DNA from: Ottelia alismoides
Lineage: Eukaryota; Streptophyta; Magnoliopsida; Alismatales; Hydrocharitaceae
Assembly (NCBI GenBank): GCA_037367405.1
Contig: JAZKJV010006942.1
Coordinates: 124,001 to 188,000, forward strand
DNA: 64,000 nucleotides
Direction: 5' to 3'
The notes under the pieces are model-generated. The model did no database searches and was not told the DNA's origin. It worked only from the letters and a program-made list of their open reading frames with translations. Shown one piece after another: positions 23,163-34,757 of this stretch (position 1 is its first letter; the number at the start of each line of letters is the position of its first letter). The position numbers and the translations under genes were made by a program.

Positions 23163-23413
23163 ATAAATAAATACATAATCAAAGAAACTTATTCACACAC
23201 AAAGATGTAACAATGGAGGCTTGAGAAGTGACACAACTTAAGAATCATCACTGATAATCAAAGAATGTTGTAATCTCGACCGTCTCATATATAAGTAGAA
23301 TAAGTTCGGAAATTAAAAAATATAACTACATAAGTGAAACAAAAATTAAAAAGAAATATTGTTGAAATGGGAAGACGGATCAAAAAATATAGCTAAACTG
23401 AAACAAAAATTAC

Positions 23414-23494
23414 CAAGAAACCCTGTTGATCTGGGAAAGCGGCAACACATCTAGTTTGATACTTGAGAGGAGACACAATCCTCTTGAACTCCGT
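23414..23494 (-). CDS. RAE1: RAE1 mRNA-export factor, internal exon
   Basis: An 81-bp, 27-codon exon lies between an acceptor CACTTTTTCAG and a donor GTAATT. It encodes TEFKRIVSPLKYQTRC then VAAFPDQQGFL, which in plant RAE1 proteins immediately precedes the VGSIEGR segment found in the exon at 14561-14689. Both junctions are in phase 0, and no stop or shift is present. The exon is 251 bp to the right of the copia 3' LTR end. Upstream RAE1 exons would lie further right on the plus coordinates, but none was found up to 64000. Together with the partner exon this is strong evidence for a RAE1 locus, either with very long introns or fragmentary. Confidence 0.87.
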
Positions 23495-25015
23495 CTGAAA
23501 AAGTGTGACCATGGTATAGCATCAATATCCACTGATTAGATAAAAGACAAATATTTATGATAGTAATATGCCGATAAAGGACACAGATCGATAATTTGAT
23601 GGGAAATTCTAATGGCACATTTTAGGCATGAATCTAAGAAATGCCTATTTCATGTCCACAAGATGTATCCTATGGCATTGTTTGCTAAAATTCATCCACA
23701 ACTCATCGAATTCTGTTATCAGACCAGTCAAAATTTCATATCAAAACAACCATGAGAAAATTCGACAAATAGCTAGAATGTAACAGATAAAATAATCAGT
23801 TTCTCATAAACTACATAATCAGGCGATAATACCCTCAGAAATCATAGGTGTTAAATTATAAATAAAACGAGAATGTGCATTTATAAAAATGCAATACGAT
23901 AGTAGATTGATTAGAATGTAACTAAATAGCGTCACCTACAATCAGTCCTTGGCAAAGGAGAAAATTGGGTCATAACTAAAATTTCTTTTTTTTACGACAA
24001 TAACTAAAATTTCTAAATGTGGAATGCATCAATAAAGGTGTCATGGTAAGCCAGTGGCATGCCGCCATATCGTGCAATGCCGCCAGTATCAGTGGTGTCG
24101 TTGTGCCCAGAGTGCCACTTTTCCCCGATACTGATAAGTGGTGGGCATGCCAGCGACATGTCGAATATATGGGGCATGCCACTGATAGGGAAAAAGGGAG
24201 GTTCAGCTTGCAAATCTCCAAAATATCATGAGTTTAGGGGAAGGCATTAACATGTACTGAATTCCATGCAATGATTCAGGTCCATGCATTTAGATAACCA
24301 ATTCGACCATATTTTCCACGAGAGGATCTATAAAGACCATGACCAACCTAAGATATGACATGATCCCCCCTACATTAAACTGCACATAGGTTATACGAAG
24401 TATGAACAACATAGACCAAAAAACAAAAGTTCAATGCTCCCATAAATAGCAGGAAACTCCCTTACTGCATCGATGGGAAAGCGTCAAAAAATGAACAATG
24501 TAATTAGATTTACAAAAAATCCAAATAAAGACTCCGCTTCCGGAAATGGATCCTAACACATTTTGGAAGGAACTACCATTTGTGTTACAAAATTCTCCCA
24601 AATAAATGTCTAAGATGGTCTATTAGAATAATTCATAAACAAATTTTATCATATTCATACAATTCAATTAGATGTGAAATCCATAAACTTAACTCTTTTT
24701 CATGGTTAAAAATTATTGTGCTCTAATACTCTCTTTCATTTCAAGTAATTGATTGGTCGTACAATACAATGAATGTACTACTATAATACAATAGTAAATG
24801 GTATTTGATGAAAGAAAGAGAACAAACAAAAACGGGAACCATAAGAAATTCTGGATATGGAAAGACATAACATATAACTAAAAGGAATAATAAGACTTGC
24901 TAGTATCTGAAGCAAGTCGGGTCGACAACCAACGTATTAATTATCTGAATTCTGCACAGGATCCCCTTGTATCAATTCATCCAAAATTCACAAGAGAAGC
25001 AAGGCAAAGTACGTA
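23495..25015. other. Presumed upstream RAE1 intron, no exon seen
   Basis: AT-rich sequence to the hAT element at 25024. Apart from the foldback at 24051-24184 I see no exon, RNA gene or TE boundary. The preceding RAE1 exon (a CYTLSVKHPLMVVGTADR-type WD40 segment) is not here. Confidence 0.4.
24051..24184. repeat. 134-bp foldback of GCATGCC/CAGTGG words
   Basis: Arms CCAGTGGCATGCCGCCATAT (24051-24070) and ATATATGGGGCATGCCACTG (24165-24184) are inverted copies. The interior again carries AGTATCAGTGG and CGATACTGATAAGTGG in inverted relation, so most of the unit can fold. It is GC-richer than its AT-rich surroundings. It could be a degenerate hAT-type MITE or a small-RNA-producing hairpin. No clear TSD was found. 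Confidence 0.5.
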
Positions 25016-25023
25016 CATTAAGG

Positions 25024-26595
25024 TAGGGGTGCGCTTGGATTGGACAAAATCCGTAATCCGATCCAATTGGATGTTATTGGATTGGATTGGTTTGGTTTTG
25101 TTATTGTAATGGATCGGATTGGATTGGAATTTTTAAAATCCGTTAAAGTATGGACTGGATCGGATCATTATTAAAATCCGATCCGATCCAATCCGTTAAT
25201 CCGTTACATATATTTATATATTTACATATATAAACATAATACATACATAATTTCTATTTTCACCAATCCGTAATTTCCCATAAAATCATAATCAATGCCA
25301 TTCATCGCATATTTGTTGGATATAAGTCTTACTACCACACACATCTCTTTCTCTTGAAAGCCAAATGCTAAATCTAAAAAATAATAAAATATGATTATAA
25401 CTTGTAATGTTGTGAACCCTCTTTGGACATTCCACTCCAATTCCATCTCTCTTATCATTTCACTCTCAATCGCCAATATCTAACTATTGTTCTCTCTCCA
25501 TCTTGGTCAATTTTGATGCCTCCTCTACTGCACAATGTTGTCCCTCTTAAGAAAAACAATGTTGTCCTCCCTTATGATGTCGCCACATGTCTCACTCAAT
25601 ATCGTCTTTCTCCGGCATGACACCATATGCCCTAAGCGCACTACAACTCGTTTGATCTCTGTTAAAATAAAATAGATTCAGGATAATTGTGTAGCACACA
25701 TTTTTTATTCTTGGTCCTTTTGCTTATTCCAGCTTGCAACCTTACCTATGTATGAAACTAGATCAACTATATGTTGAGATGTACCATACCATTTAAGAAC
25801 AAACAAGCATACTTCAATTCTTTTTCATATTAAATTGATATACGTATTTGATTCATATTTTTCAAAAAAAATTAATTATTTTGATTATATGTACAATTCT
25901 GTCAAATAAATAAGAGGCATGATGCCTAATTGGTGGACTAAATTGATTTTGTTTTGGATACTAAATCGAATATGAATGTTTTATGATTCTTGAATGTTGA
26001 TGATATATTATTGTGCCTTGAAGGGCATTCTTAGGAATGATCTGATTTTGACATAACTTAACAATCTAAATACATCACAGACTTCATCAATATCCATCCA
26101 AAGAAATCGTATTTTTTGTTATCTAACTATTTTTCGCATCCATATTTGGTAACTTGCGTAAATCATGTTGGAAATCATTTACAAAAAACATACTAGTGCA
26201 CCATTAATAAAAAGAAACTTAGATACACAATTCAATATAATTCTTTAGCTTCATTGTGTGGTCTTCAACTTTTTACAATGGATTAATGGAGTTCATCAAC
26301 TTTAAATTGATCATGCGCTCTTTAAATATTCTTTTCATTATATCTATCCAAATTATCAATTTTAAAGTCATATTTCAAATGTTGAACGCTGGTGTGCTAT
26401 AAAATACAAACATTGCATGGTAAATTATTGAATGGAAATGTGTAAGTATAAAAAATCCGATCCAATCCGTAATCCGATGGATTGGATTGGTTTGGATTCA
26501 GATATTAGATGGTGAGAAAAGTGAAAATCCGTTAAGGTTGGATTGGACACGGAGTAGGCTAAAATCCGACCCAATCCGATCTATGTGCACCCGTA
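25024..26595. mobile_element. Non-autonomous hAT element, 1,572 bp, 8-bp TSD
   Basis: Perfect 8-bp direct repeats CATTAAGG (25016-25023 and 26596-26603) flank inverted ends TAGGGGTGCGC and the complement of TACGGGTGCAC (9 of 11 identical). The terminal ~180 bp on the left and ~140 bp on the right are built of reiterated GGATTGGATTGG / AATCCGATCC words. The AT-rich core has no transposase-like frame. An 8-bp TSD with a TAGGGGTG terminus is characteristic of plant hAT elements, so it would be mobilised in trans. It separates RAE1-side intron sequence from the LINE at 26690. Confidence 0.88.
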
Positions 26596-26689
26596 CATTA
26601 AGGCATGCATCCCAAAATTGCCGAGATCTTGCATGTAACAACTATTCAACATCCTATCACCCTAAGTCTTCTGCTTCAAAACTTGCTAT

Positions 26690-27468
26690 ATGCAATGGAG
26701 GAGGGATTGTCTGCGAACACAGTTCAGCCGATGTGGTGCAGGTGGGTCGTGATGATAAGCGTAGACGGCTACTTGCTACACTTCGTGGGAGTTTAGTTTT
26801 GTCTCGTATCGGGCTTCCCCAAACTTGGGGTAGACTTGAGCATATGGAGTGGATGTCTTTGGTGGAGAAGCTAAAACATAAACTTCTAGTTGGAAGACTT
26901 AGAGTCTTTCCGGAGGCTGTCATTTGCTCTAACTGAAGGAGATTCATTCAACAATTCTTACTATAGTATTGTCGGTTGGCATGTGTCACTGTATCGAGGC
27001 AGTGATGAGGAAACTCCTTTGGGCTAACTCAAGAAGGGATAACGGTGGCATTCATCTAGTGGATTGGGAATTTGGGAGTATGTCATGTTGCATATGGGTG
27101 AAGGAAGTTTGACAGTGTGGAGGCTCGAGAAGATGAACAAGGCTCTTCTTGCGAAGTAGGTATCTTGGATTCGAGGGTCAGGTGACGGCATACATTATAG
27201 ATCGGTAAGTGGTGTTTACAGGATCTCTGGATCTCTTTGTAGCTCTTATCATTGCTTCGATTGTTTTTCTCTGATGTCCTTGAAGGGCATATCTTATGTT
27301 CTTAAGGTGTCTACTAGGATGTATCCTTTGCTAAGGGAAAACAGCTCTTTCAAATTCTAAACAGATGGCTTTTCTGAGAATGCCCCTACGCAATCATTTC
27401 AAAAAACTAGTTGCTTTGGTGATGATATGTGACAGGAGCATTTTGGAGACATGGGATGATGGGGCATG
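26690..27468 (+). pseudogene. LINE ORF2, part 1 of 3 (RT C-terminal region)
   Basis: The plus strand reads VGRDDKRRRLLATL, then SRIGLPQTWGRLEHMEWMSL and VEKLKHKL (about 26740-26885). After a shift it gives SLSGGCHLL and IHSTILTIVLSVGMCH (to about 26990), then KLLWANSRRDNGGIHLVDWE near 27010-27070. This is the YLGLPL...VEK...SxGGR...LxWxxR...HLVxWx sequence after the RT palm of plant L1 elements. Towards 27468 FKF and TDGFSE fit the following segment. The EN domain and RT palm are missing. Several stops are present. The frame resumes after the hAT insertion, at 29843. Confidence 0.78.
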
Positions 27469-27962
27469 TAGGGGTGCTAATCGAATCGAATACCTTCGAA
27501 TCCATAAGGATTCTAATTCAATTCAGTGTAAAAGTTTCGAATCCGAACTCGAATCGAATTTCAAACGAATTTACTAACTTAAATTCAAATTCAATTCAAC
27601 TAAAGTTTCGAATATTCAAATTCAATTCATGTTATTTTGAATTTGAAATGTTAATTGATGTGTTAGAGCTTATATAAATAATATTATATGAAGAATAATA
27701 TAATATAAATATTTTAGTGTATAAATCTATTTTTGAAAGTATATTACTAAGTTAAGTTGAGAAAAATATAAAATCGAGGAAAACATCAAATCAATACAAC
27801 ATAGTGGATAAAAGTGCCTAATTTTTATAATTATTATGTCTTTTACAATTTAAAAATACTCTTTTTTAAATGATGAAGAAATGTATAAATACAATATAAT
27901 TATATGAGCCAATCAAAGAGATATAATATCATTGACAAAAAAATTGAACACATTATAATTAT

Positions 27963-28238
27963 AGTAAATTACAAGAAAGTTCCTGAACTATACACCTGAT
28001 TTGAATGTCATACCTAAACTTTAAAAAATAACAATGTGGTACGCCAACTTTCAAATTTGTCTCAATGTGGTCCTTTACCATAAAAATTTAGTTGATTATT
28101 TCATCATTTTATCCTTAAATTTCAATAGGTGGGGACCGCATTGAGACAAATTTGAAAGTTCGGGTACCACATTGTTACTTTTTAAAGTTCATGTATGACA
28201 TTGAAATAAGGTGAAAGAGACTTTTTTGTAATTTACTC
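27963..28238. mobile_element. MULE-type MITE, 276 bp, 10-bp TSD
   Basis: A long foldback starts AGTAAATTACAAGAAAGT and ends ACTTTTTTGTAATTTACTC, and inverted complementarity extends inwards (ACAATGTGGTAC...GTACCACATTGT). It is flanked by TTATAATTAT at 27953-27962 and 28239-28248. Long terminal inverted repeats with a 9-10-bp TSD are typical of Mutator-like MITEs. It has no coding capacity and is nested in the hAT-like element 27469-29842. Confidence 0.82.
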
Positions 28239-29554
28239 TTATAATTATCATTATATGTTAAAGCAAGACAAGATCTGACTTATATACAAAGTTGATACAA
28301 ATTAATATTATTACTTGAAATAATGAAAATAGTAAAAAAGTAATATAGCAAGATAACACACTTTTATTAAGCGTGGGGATCTTCATTATCCAAAATTGAG
28401 CTATGAAAATGAAATATGTGAATTTTTGATATACAGTGGAACAACTTTCATTATGGTGAGAAGAACTTGCATATTACTCATGTGATGATACATATCGCCT
28501 TGACAATGATAATCACTATGGATTGCCATGCCAGGAGTCAAAACTACAAAAAAGCAAAAGGGATATATCTTGATAAATTTTGAATCACAACAAATGTTAA
28601 GAAGGAACGCAAAGTAGCAAAATCATCATTTTCACATATTAGGAGAAATGCCACCGTAATCTATCGTGGGTATTTAGGGTATTTGGTATATAATGAAAGG
28701 AAGAATGGAAAAAGCAATGTAAGAAATGTGGGAACATGAAAATAAATGTGTGGGTGAGGATTTAGAATAACGATAAATATTTGATTTTTCCTATTAGATT
28801 TCAAGACTAATATTTTTTACTTTTTTATATCTAATATTTAATCTTTGACTAATAGGATTATACATACATATATATACATATTAGATTTGCTATGCCTTAC
28901 AGTTCTCTGTATACTCTTAACGCCTCAAAATTTCTGAATAGTATGCTAAGAATGATTATTGTACTTATACAAAGTAAGTCATACCTAAGCTACTATCACT
29001 AGGTTAAAATAATAAGTAAAGATATGAACTTACATGTTTTGTATAACCGACGCATGAAGGACCCACATTTCTAACTCATAATATTTTGCAATCAAACCAC
29101 TTGAACTTAGTTATAAAGAGGAAAGGAAAGAGATTAGGTCTCATTAGGGGGCCTAATTGCATATACATGTCATGCGTGACAAGTCACATCGGTATAGTGT
29201 CATACTATGAGTATGGAAATAATAGCGGTGAAGGGTGAACATGATAAATCATATCAATGGAGCCTAGATATGCTTATAAGTTTAAAATTAACCACTTAAT
29301 AAATATAGTAAGTTCGTTTGAGAGTATCTTTAGTTACTTGCACATGTTATGCTTAGTGATATAATGCAAATAGTAAATGTTTCAATGTAAATGAAATATA
29401 GTAGTTTTTTAATACACACTCATATACTCTTTTCTACATCTATTTACTTACAAATGAATTCGAATAGATGCATGTCAATCTTTTGATGTAATTATGCTAT
29501 AACTACTTGCATAAGAATATTCAGAAAAGATCCTAATCAACTCAGAGTGGTTGT

Positions 29555-29655
29555 TACATGTATATATGTACATATGTATGTATTATATGCATGTATACGT
29601 ATGTACTATGTATATATAAATACATTGTTACATATATAAATATATGTATGCATAT
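29555..29655. repeat. TATG/TACA-rich simple repeat
   Basis: Degenerate alternating ATGTATAC-type words in the right part of the hAT-like element, with low complexity on both strands. Confidence 0.75.
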
Positions 29656-29842
29656 AAAATATCAAATCGAATCGAATTATTATCGAATGAATTCAGGTAA
29701 ATTCAGATTCGATTCATTTGGAAATCGAATACCCAAGATAAATTCAAACTCAGTTCATTTGGTTTCGAATCGAAATTTTTTTGAATTTTTATTGAACGAA
29801 TCCTAATCGAATTCAGATGATTCAGTTCAATTAACAGCCCTA

Positions 29843-29953
29843 GGTCATGGTGTCCTATCTTTCGGTATGATTTTCAAAAATAGTTTGATTTTATACAAAT
29901 GACAATGAGTATAGTTCCATTAGGGGCCCTGGGAAGCAATGATCATTGGTATT
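29843..29953 (+). pseudogene. LINE ORF2, part 2 of 3
   Basis: Between the hAT-like element and the copia, the plus strand reads WCPIFRYDFQK then FDFIQMTMSIVPLGALGSND and HWY. This matches the linker before the zf-RVT domain in plant LINEs, and the frame joins to part 3 (REDKDFSIKKVY) once the copia is removed. The last five bases GTATT are the copia TSD. One stop is present. Confidence 0.72.
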
Positions 29954-30099
29954 TGTTGAGATACTATTTATCTTATATTTCTTTTTATGTATTTTCTATT
30001 CATTCCATTCTCTTTATGTAATTAGTCCAACAAGTTTCTCCTCTATATAACATAACCAAAAGGCCTCAAGAATAAACAATTGATTATTTTCTCTTAACA
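29954..30099 (+). repeat. 5' LTR of copia 29954
   Basis: TGTTGAGATA...CTCTTAACA, 146 bp, with CTATATAACATAACC at about 30042-30056. Several differences from its 3' partner indicate an older insertion than the element at 18095. Confidence 0.9.
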
Positions 30100-30655
30100 T
30101 GGTGTCAGAGTGATGGTCGAAGACCGGAGTTCTCGTACCCCATTGTGTCCTAGACCCCACCCACAGACCTCTCCACGTAAGGCTTTGCCTCCACCTCTTC
30201 CTCTCTCTCTGCAGGGCAACCACGGCCGCCCCTTTCCCCTCCGCAGGCCAGCATCACTACCCCTTTCCCCTTTGTGGGTCATCGCTGTCGCCACCGCTGA
30301 ATCTCGTGCGCAGGTGTCGTGCATGTCGTTGCAGAACAGTCCCAGCCGTGCGTAGGGGCCCTCCTGGCCCCTGTGTGTGCCTCCGACTCCTGTGGAATCA
30401 TTTGTGAGCTATGGCATGACCTTTTTCGACTCATGTGGGTGTTTTTTCTCCTCTCCTTGACCAAACTATGATCTGAAACGGATTTGACCGGAAAATGAGA
30501 TTTCAGACCTATAAAGCTCGTTTTCGGCCCTAGCGTGGCTTGAGTAACAATGATGGTTGTATGAGTCTACACGTACAACTAATCCTTTATATGATCGTGT
30601 AGACTTTCTCGATTGGGTCTACTTCCCCAATCGAGTTCCGTTTTTCGACCACATC

Positions 30656-31560
30656 ATGTCAGAAAACAAGAGTGATGTATTCTCTTTCTTTGGTGCCTTC
30701 AAGAGCCCAGCTCCCATTGTAAGGATGGAACCAACTACGAGTTGAGGTTTATGCAATTTCTAATCCTTATGCAATGCAACAAGGAGAGCATTCTGACAAA
30801 GCCAGAACAGACGGACAAGACTGGGAACAATGCTTCGTGGAAGCAAGATGACGCGCATGCGCATGTTTGGCTCTCTGGGACACTCATCATAGAGACTGCC
30901 AACGATATTGCAAACCAGTCCACTGCCAAGGCGATCTAGGACATTCTAGCAGTGACCTATGCCCAAGCGAAGAACGAGGCCAAGATTCATCAGCTTCAGT
31001 TTGACATATACAAGGTTAAGCAGAATGATCGCCCGCTGCGCACTTTCTACCCTTCGCTTCAAGGCATGTTTGACAAGATTCATAGCTTCATGCCCATTAC
31101 TACTTCCACGGAGCAACAGATGACCCACAGGAACTCCACCATAGTTGGAGTCTTCTTGGCAGCACTTGATCCAGAGTATGAGGAAGCATGTGCACAGCTC
31201 CTGACTGGGGCAACTATATTGCCCATAGAGGAGGCTTACGTTCGTCTCAGTAGGCTTCTTATCTCACCGGTTGCCACCACACAGACCTCCTCAGCAACGG
31301 CTCACAGCAAAGGAGGTTCTACGCAATTCAGGGAGCATGGTCCCCAAGGCAAAGGAGGTGGATGTCAGCAAAGCCTTTGCACCTAATGTTGTCGCCCAAG
31401 ACACTCTGAGGGCACATGCAATCAGAAGCATGGATACCCCGCATCCGCTCGCGGCGCGGAGCAGATTGAGCCTTCAGACACTACAACTCCTCAAACAGGT
31501 CCCCGCCTTGATGACATTGTCTCACGGATCTGGGAGATCAAGTGACTCCAATGGTTGATT
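30656..31560 (+). pseudogene. copia gag remnant
   Basis: From ATG 30656 (MSENKSDVFSFFGAFKSPAP) the frame breaks near 30730, then reads MQFLILMQCNKESILTKPE and VWLSGTLIIETANDI. After TAG at 30937-30939 it continues QAKNEAKIHQLQFDIYKVK and FYPSLQGMFDKIHSFMP. The zinc-knuckle region survives in another frame near 31380-31430. The gag core layout equals that of the 18808 gag. Confidence 0.87.
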
Positions 31561-33210
31561 TTATACTACACGATCCACGGATACTGCAACTACAACTAGA
31601 GCATCTTCAAGCTCCTCAGGTATCACATACACTTTTACTTGTTGTAGCAGTGCAGATATGACATAGTGGATCACGAACTTAGGTACTTCTCACCATCTAT
31701 GTGGAGATAGAACCAGTTCATGTCTTATAGGTCTATACCCCCTTGTAGATGGGTCGTCATGGCAAATGGCGTTCATCTACCCATCACAGGACAGGGCGAC
31801 GTGTATTTGACGCCAACCAACCGCCTGCAGAATGTTTTATATGCTCCTGATTTTCAGATAAACTTACTTATATTAGTCAAATTACATAGAATATGCATTG
31901 TCATGTCATTTTTGACCCATCTTCTCTTGTGTTTCAGGAGATACTCACAGACAGGGTGATTGGATGTGACCATAAGCAGTGGAGGCTCTACAGACTGGCC
32001 CATCCTCCTCATGTTGGTTCTTCTACTATTCGTATTGGACCAGGCTCGTCATACATGTGGCACCTTCATTTTGGCTACCTTCCTCTACAGAAGTTGTGTC
32101 ATATCCTCCCACAGATCTCCACGCGATCTTCCTTCCAGTGTGAAGCTTGCCATCTTGGTAAGCATCACCATTCTTCATTTCCATCTCGTCAGAGTCGAGC
32201 AGTTCTCAATTGTTTAAGCTCCTTCACTTAGATAATTGTGTTTGATTCGTATCCTTGATCACCAGGGACATCATTTTTATCTGGTTGTTGTGGATGATTA
32301 TTCTAGATTTTCTTGAGTTTTCAAGTTAAAGAATAAGTCAGAGGCTGGGTGTGTCATTGAAGCATTTATTAATGAGATTAAAAATATTTTTCTGCTACTA
32401 TTAAGTATTTGTGTTCTGATAATGCCTTAGAGTTTTGCACTTTACAGCTATTCGAGTCTCTCATGTCTCTTGGCATTGTAAACCAGACATCGTGTGCTTA
32501 TACATCTCAGCAGAACGATGTTGCCGAGCACAAACATCATCACTTACTCAATGTAACTAGAACCCTTTTGATTCAGAGGTGTGCTCCTTACTCTTATTGG
32601 GGTGATGTGGTTCTCACTACCTACCACTTAGTGAAATATATATCATCTTTTGTTTTGGGAGAAAAGGTTCCTTTCTCAATTGTGTTTCCCAAGAATGATC
32701 TGGTCTCCCTTACACCTCGCGCGTTTGGATATGTAACCTTTGTTAACAATATTTTGCCCGGTCGTGACAAGCTCTCCCCCAGAGTTGTCATGTGTGTCTT
32801 CATTAGCTACTATAGTACCCAGAAAGGATACCATTGCTTTGATTAGCTTTGACGAAAATACCTTATCAGTGCTGATGTTACATTCTTTGAGTATGTTATG
32901 TATTTCTCTCTTACAAGTGACAGACTGGCCACATCTGACTCTGATGAGGAGGTTTACATGCCTCTACCTCCTACAGCTATACTACCTCATGCACGTGCTA
33001 TAACACCTTCACCACCACCATCGTAGTCGCCTTTACGGCCACCTCCGGTACCTACACCTGCTCATGTGATTGCTCGAGGACCGTCACCCACCTTGACTCA
33101 AATTTTGCCATGTGTATTTACTCATAGATCTCGCTCTGTTACCCCTGCTCACAGGTCTTCCCCCATTATACGGCACGCCTCAAGTATGTAATGAGCACAT
33201 TATTTCTACT

Positions 33211-33537
33211 TGTTAGAAAATAGAGAATGCGGAAGCATAATGATAAACAGAGCACAAGATAGAGCAATATAAACAAGGAAGACAAGATTTTTACGTGGAA
33301 CCCTACTCCCTAAGGAGCGGGATGAAACCACGGGAGAAGCCCTCAAAGGGGCATATGTTGCATTGCTTTTTCTCCATGGTTACAGGAGGTCTAGGGCTCC
33401 TTATATAGCCTCCACAGAGCCTCCAAGTCTCACCATTGGTAGATGTGGGACTAAACATGTGGATGGGGTAAATGGATCTCTCCAGGATCCATTTACCCTC
33501 CCACAACTCATATGGCATACAACCAAATACTTCGACA
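33211..33537 (-). repeat. LTR 1 of rearranged element
   Basis: Starts TGTTAGAAAATAG and ends ACTTCGACA (plus reading), 327 bp. Carries the family signature GGGATGAAACCACGGGAGAA and a CTTATATAGCC box. Confidence 0.88.
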
Positions 33538-33749
33538 CTATTGATGGCACTATTGAGTTGTGTATGTAGTATGATTCCTTATAAGATGAGCAGGTACCCT
33601 CTCAAGAGGGAAGCTTACAGATTCAAGAAATGGTAGATGATCTCGAAGTGCCTATTGCTCTGTGAAAGCAGACACGTACTTATGCTTCATATCCTCTTGC
33701 AGCCCAAGTTTCTTTGAGCAGACTATCAGAGGACTTCAGGAGATTTATC
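33538..33749 (+). repeat. Duplicated segment of copia pol linker
   Basis: From CTATTGATGGCACTATTGAG to GGACTTCAGGAGATTTA it parallels 34758-34968 of the host copia. The match ends abruptly at about 33749. Confidence 0.85.
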
Positions 33750-34430
33750 GCCCATGTGAGGACATCGCCTTATGGATGTTGGCTCGCACGGGGTTGGCAC
33801 CACGATACCAGTAGAGATCTACAACACGCTACAGACCCTTATGGTTCCTAGGAGATGGATCTACAACACGCCACGAAGACATCGGAGATGGATGCGGCCG
33901 CCTGAGAGCCGCCTGCTACATGTGTCAAAGGGGAGCCCTTGCGCTAGAAGGAACCGACACCAGGAGAGAACCACCAGGATGCCTGCGCGAGGAAAAATTG
34001 GGCGCTGCATGCGCGTGATGGAAGGAGGACACCATGGAGGGTATGCGCCTGACGGTGTTGGGGCTGGCGGAACCTCCAGATCGTCGCTGGATATGAGAAA
34101 CGACACCCCTTTCAAAGATGTAGTTTCTTGCACCACCATATATGCTCGCAAGATCTGAAGATGTTGATCGGGTTTTAGAATCTGGGTTTCATCGTGGCCT
34201 CTCGCAAAATCTGGATTCGTTGTGGCCTGGAATATTGCGGAGAGCATGGAAACGCACCGCCAAAAGAAACATGAATGTGAAGGATTACGACGATTAGAAC
34301 TCCATATATTAGTGTTTCAACGGAAACCCTAGAACTTACAAAACTTGAATCAATAAGAACAATTGATAATCAAATCTTGAATAAAACCAATGAAAATAAT
34401 TCTTCGAGAATCAAACCTGCTCTGATACCA

Positions 34431-34757
34431 TGTTAGAAAATAGAGAATGCAGAAGCAGAATGATAAGCAGCGCATAAGATAGAGAAATATAAACATAGAA
34501 GACAAGATTTTTACGTGGAACTCTACTCCCTAAGGAGCAGGATGAAACCACAGGAGAAGCCCTCAAAGGAGCATATGTTGCATTGCTTTTTCTCCATGGT
34601 TACAGGAGGTCTGGGGCTCCTTATATAGCCTCCACAGAGCCTCTAAGTCCCACCACTGGTAGATGTGGGACTAAACATATGGATGGGGTAAATGGATCTC
34701 TCCAGGATTCATATACCCTCCTACAACTCATATGGCGCACATCCAAATACTCCAACA
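34431..34757 (-). repeat. LTR 2 (5' LTR) of rearranged element
   Basis: TGTTAGAAAATAG...ACTCCAACA in plus reading, 327 bp, followed by TSD CTACT. The PBS complement GCTCTGATACCA ends at 34430. Confidence 0.9.

Larger units (their letters stand above)
14690..23413 (-). other. RAE1: 8.7-kb RAE1 intron with TE insertions
   Basis: Bounded by a GTAATT donor next to 23414 and a TTCCAG acceptor next to 14689. It contains the whole copia element 18095-23162 with its ATAAA TSD, a tandem duplication, C-rich runs, a foldback and an exon-like minus-strand open frame (17565-17739). Outside the copia it is AT-rich and without recognised domains. Open frames at 15455-15637 and 15809-16012 have no family resemblance. 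Without the copia the intron would be about 3.65 kb. Confidence 0.75.
27469..29842. mobile_element. Non-autonomous hAT-like element with GAATTCAAAT-type ends
   Basis: The left end TAGGGGTGCTAATCGAATCG and the complement of the right end, TAGGGCTGTTAATTGAACTG, are inverted. Both ends continue for 130-170 bp as reiterated TCGAAT/ATTCGA and AATTCAAATTC words. Flanks GGGGCATG and AGGTCATG match at 6 of 8 positions if the right end is taken one base inward, so the TSD is imperfect. There is no transposase frame. The AT-rich core includes a MULE-type MITE (27963-28238) and a TATATG/TACATA simple repeat at about 29555-29650. It interrupts a LINE ORF that resumes at 29843. Confidence 0.75.
33211..34757 (-). 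mobile_element. Rearranged non-autonomous LTR element
   Basis: Two 327-bp LTRs (33211-33537 and 34431-34757) in minus orientation are flanked by TSD CTACT at 33206-33210 and 34758-34762. A CTCTGATACCA PBS complement adjoins the right LTR. Between them, the first 212 bp (33538-33749) is not internal sequence of this element. It is a copy of the copia host sequence found again at 34758-34968, starting with the TSD-like CTATT. Only from about 33750 does the element's own leader appear, and the rest of the internal region and the 3' PPT are absent. The arrangement equals solo-LTR plus host flank fused to the 5' half of a full element. Confidence 0.82.
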
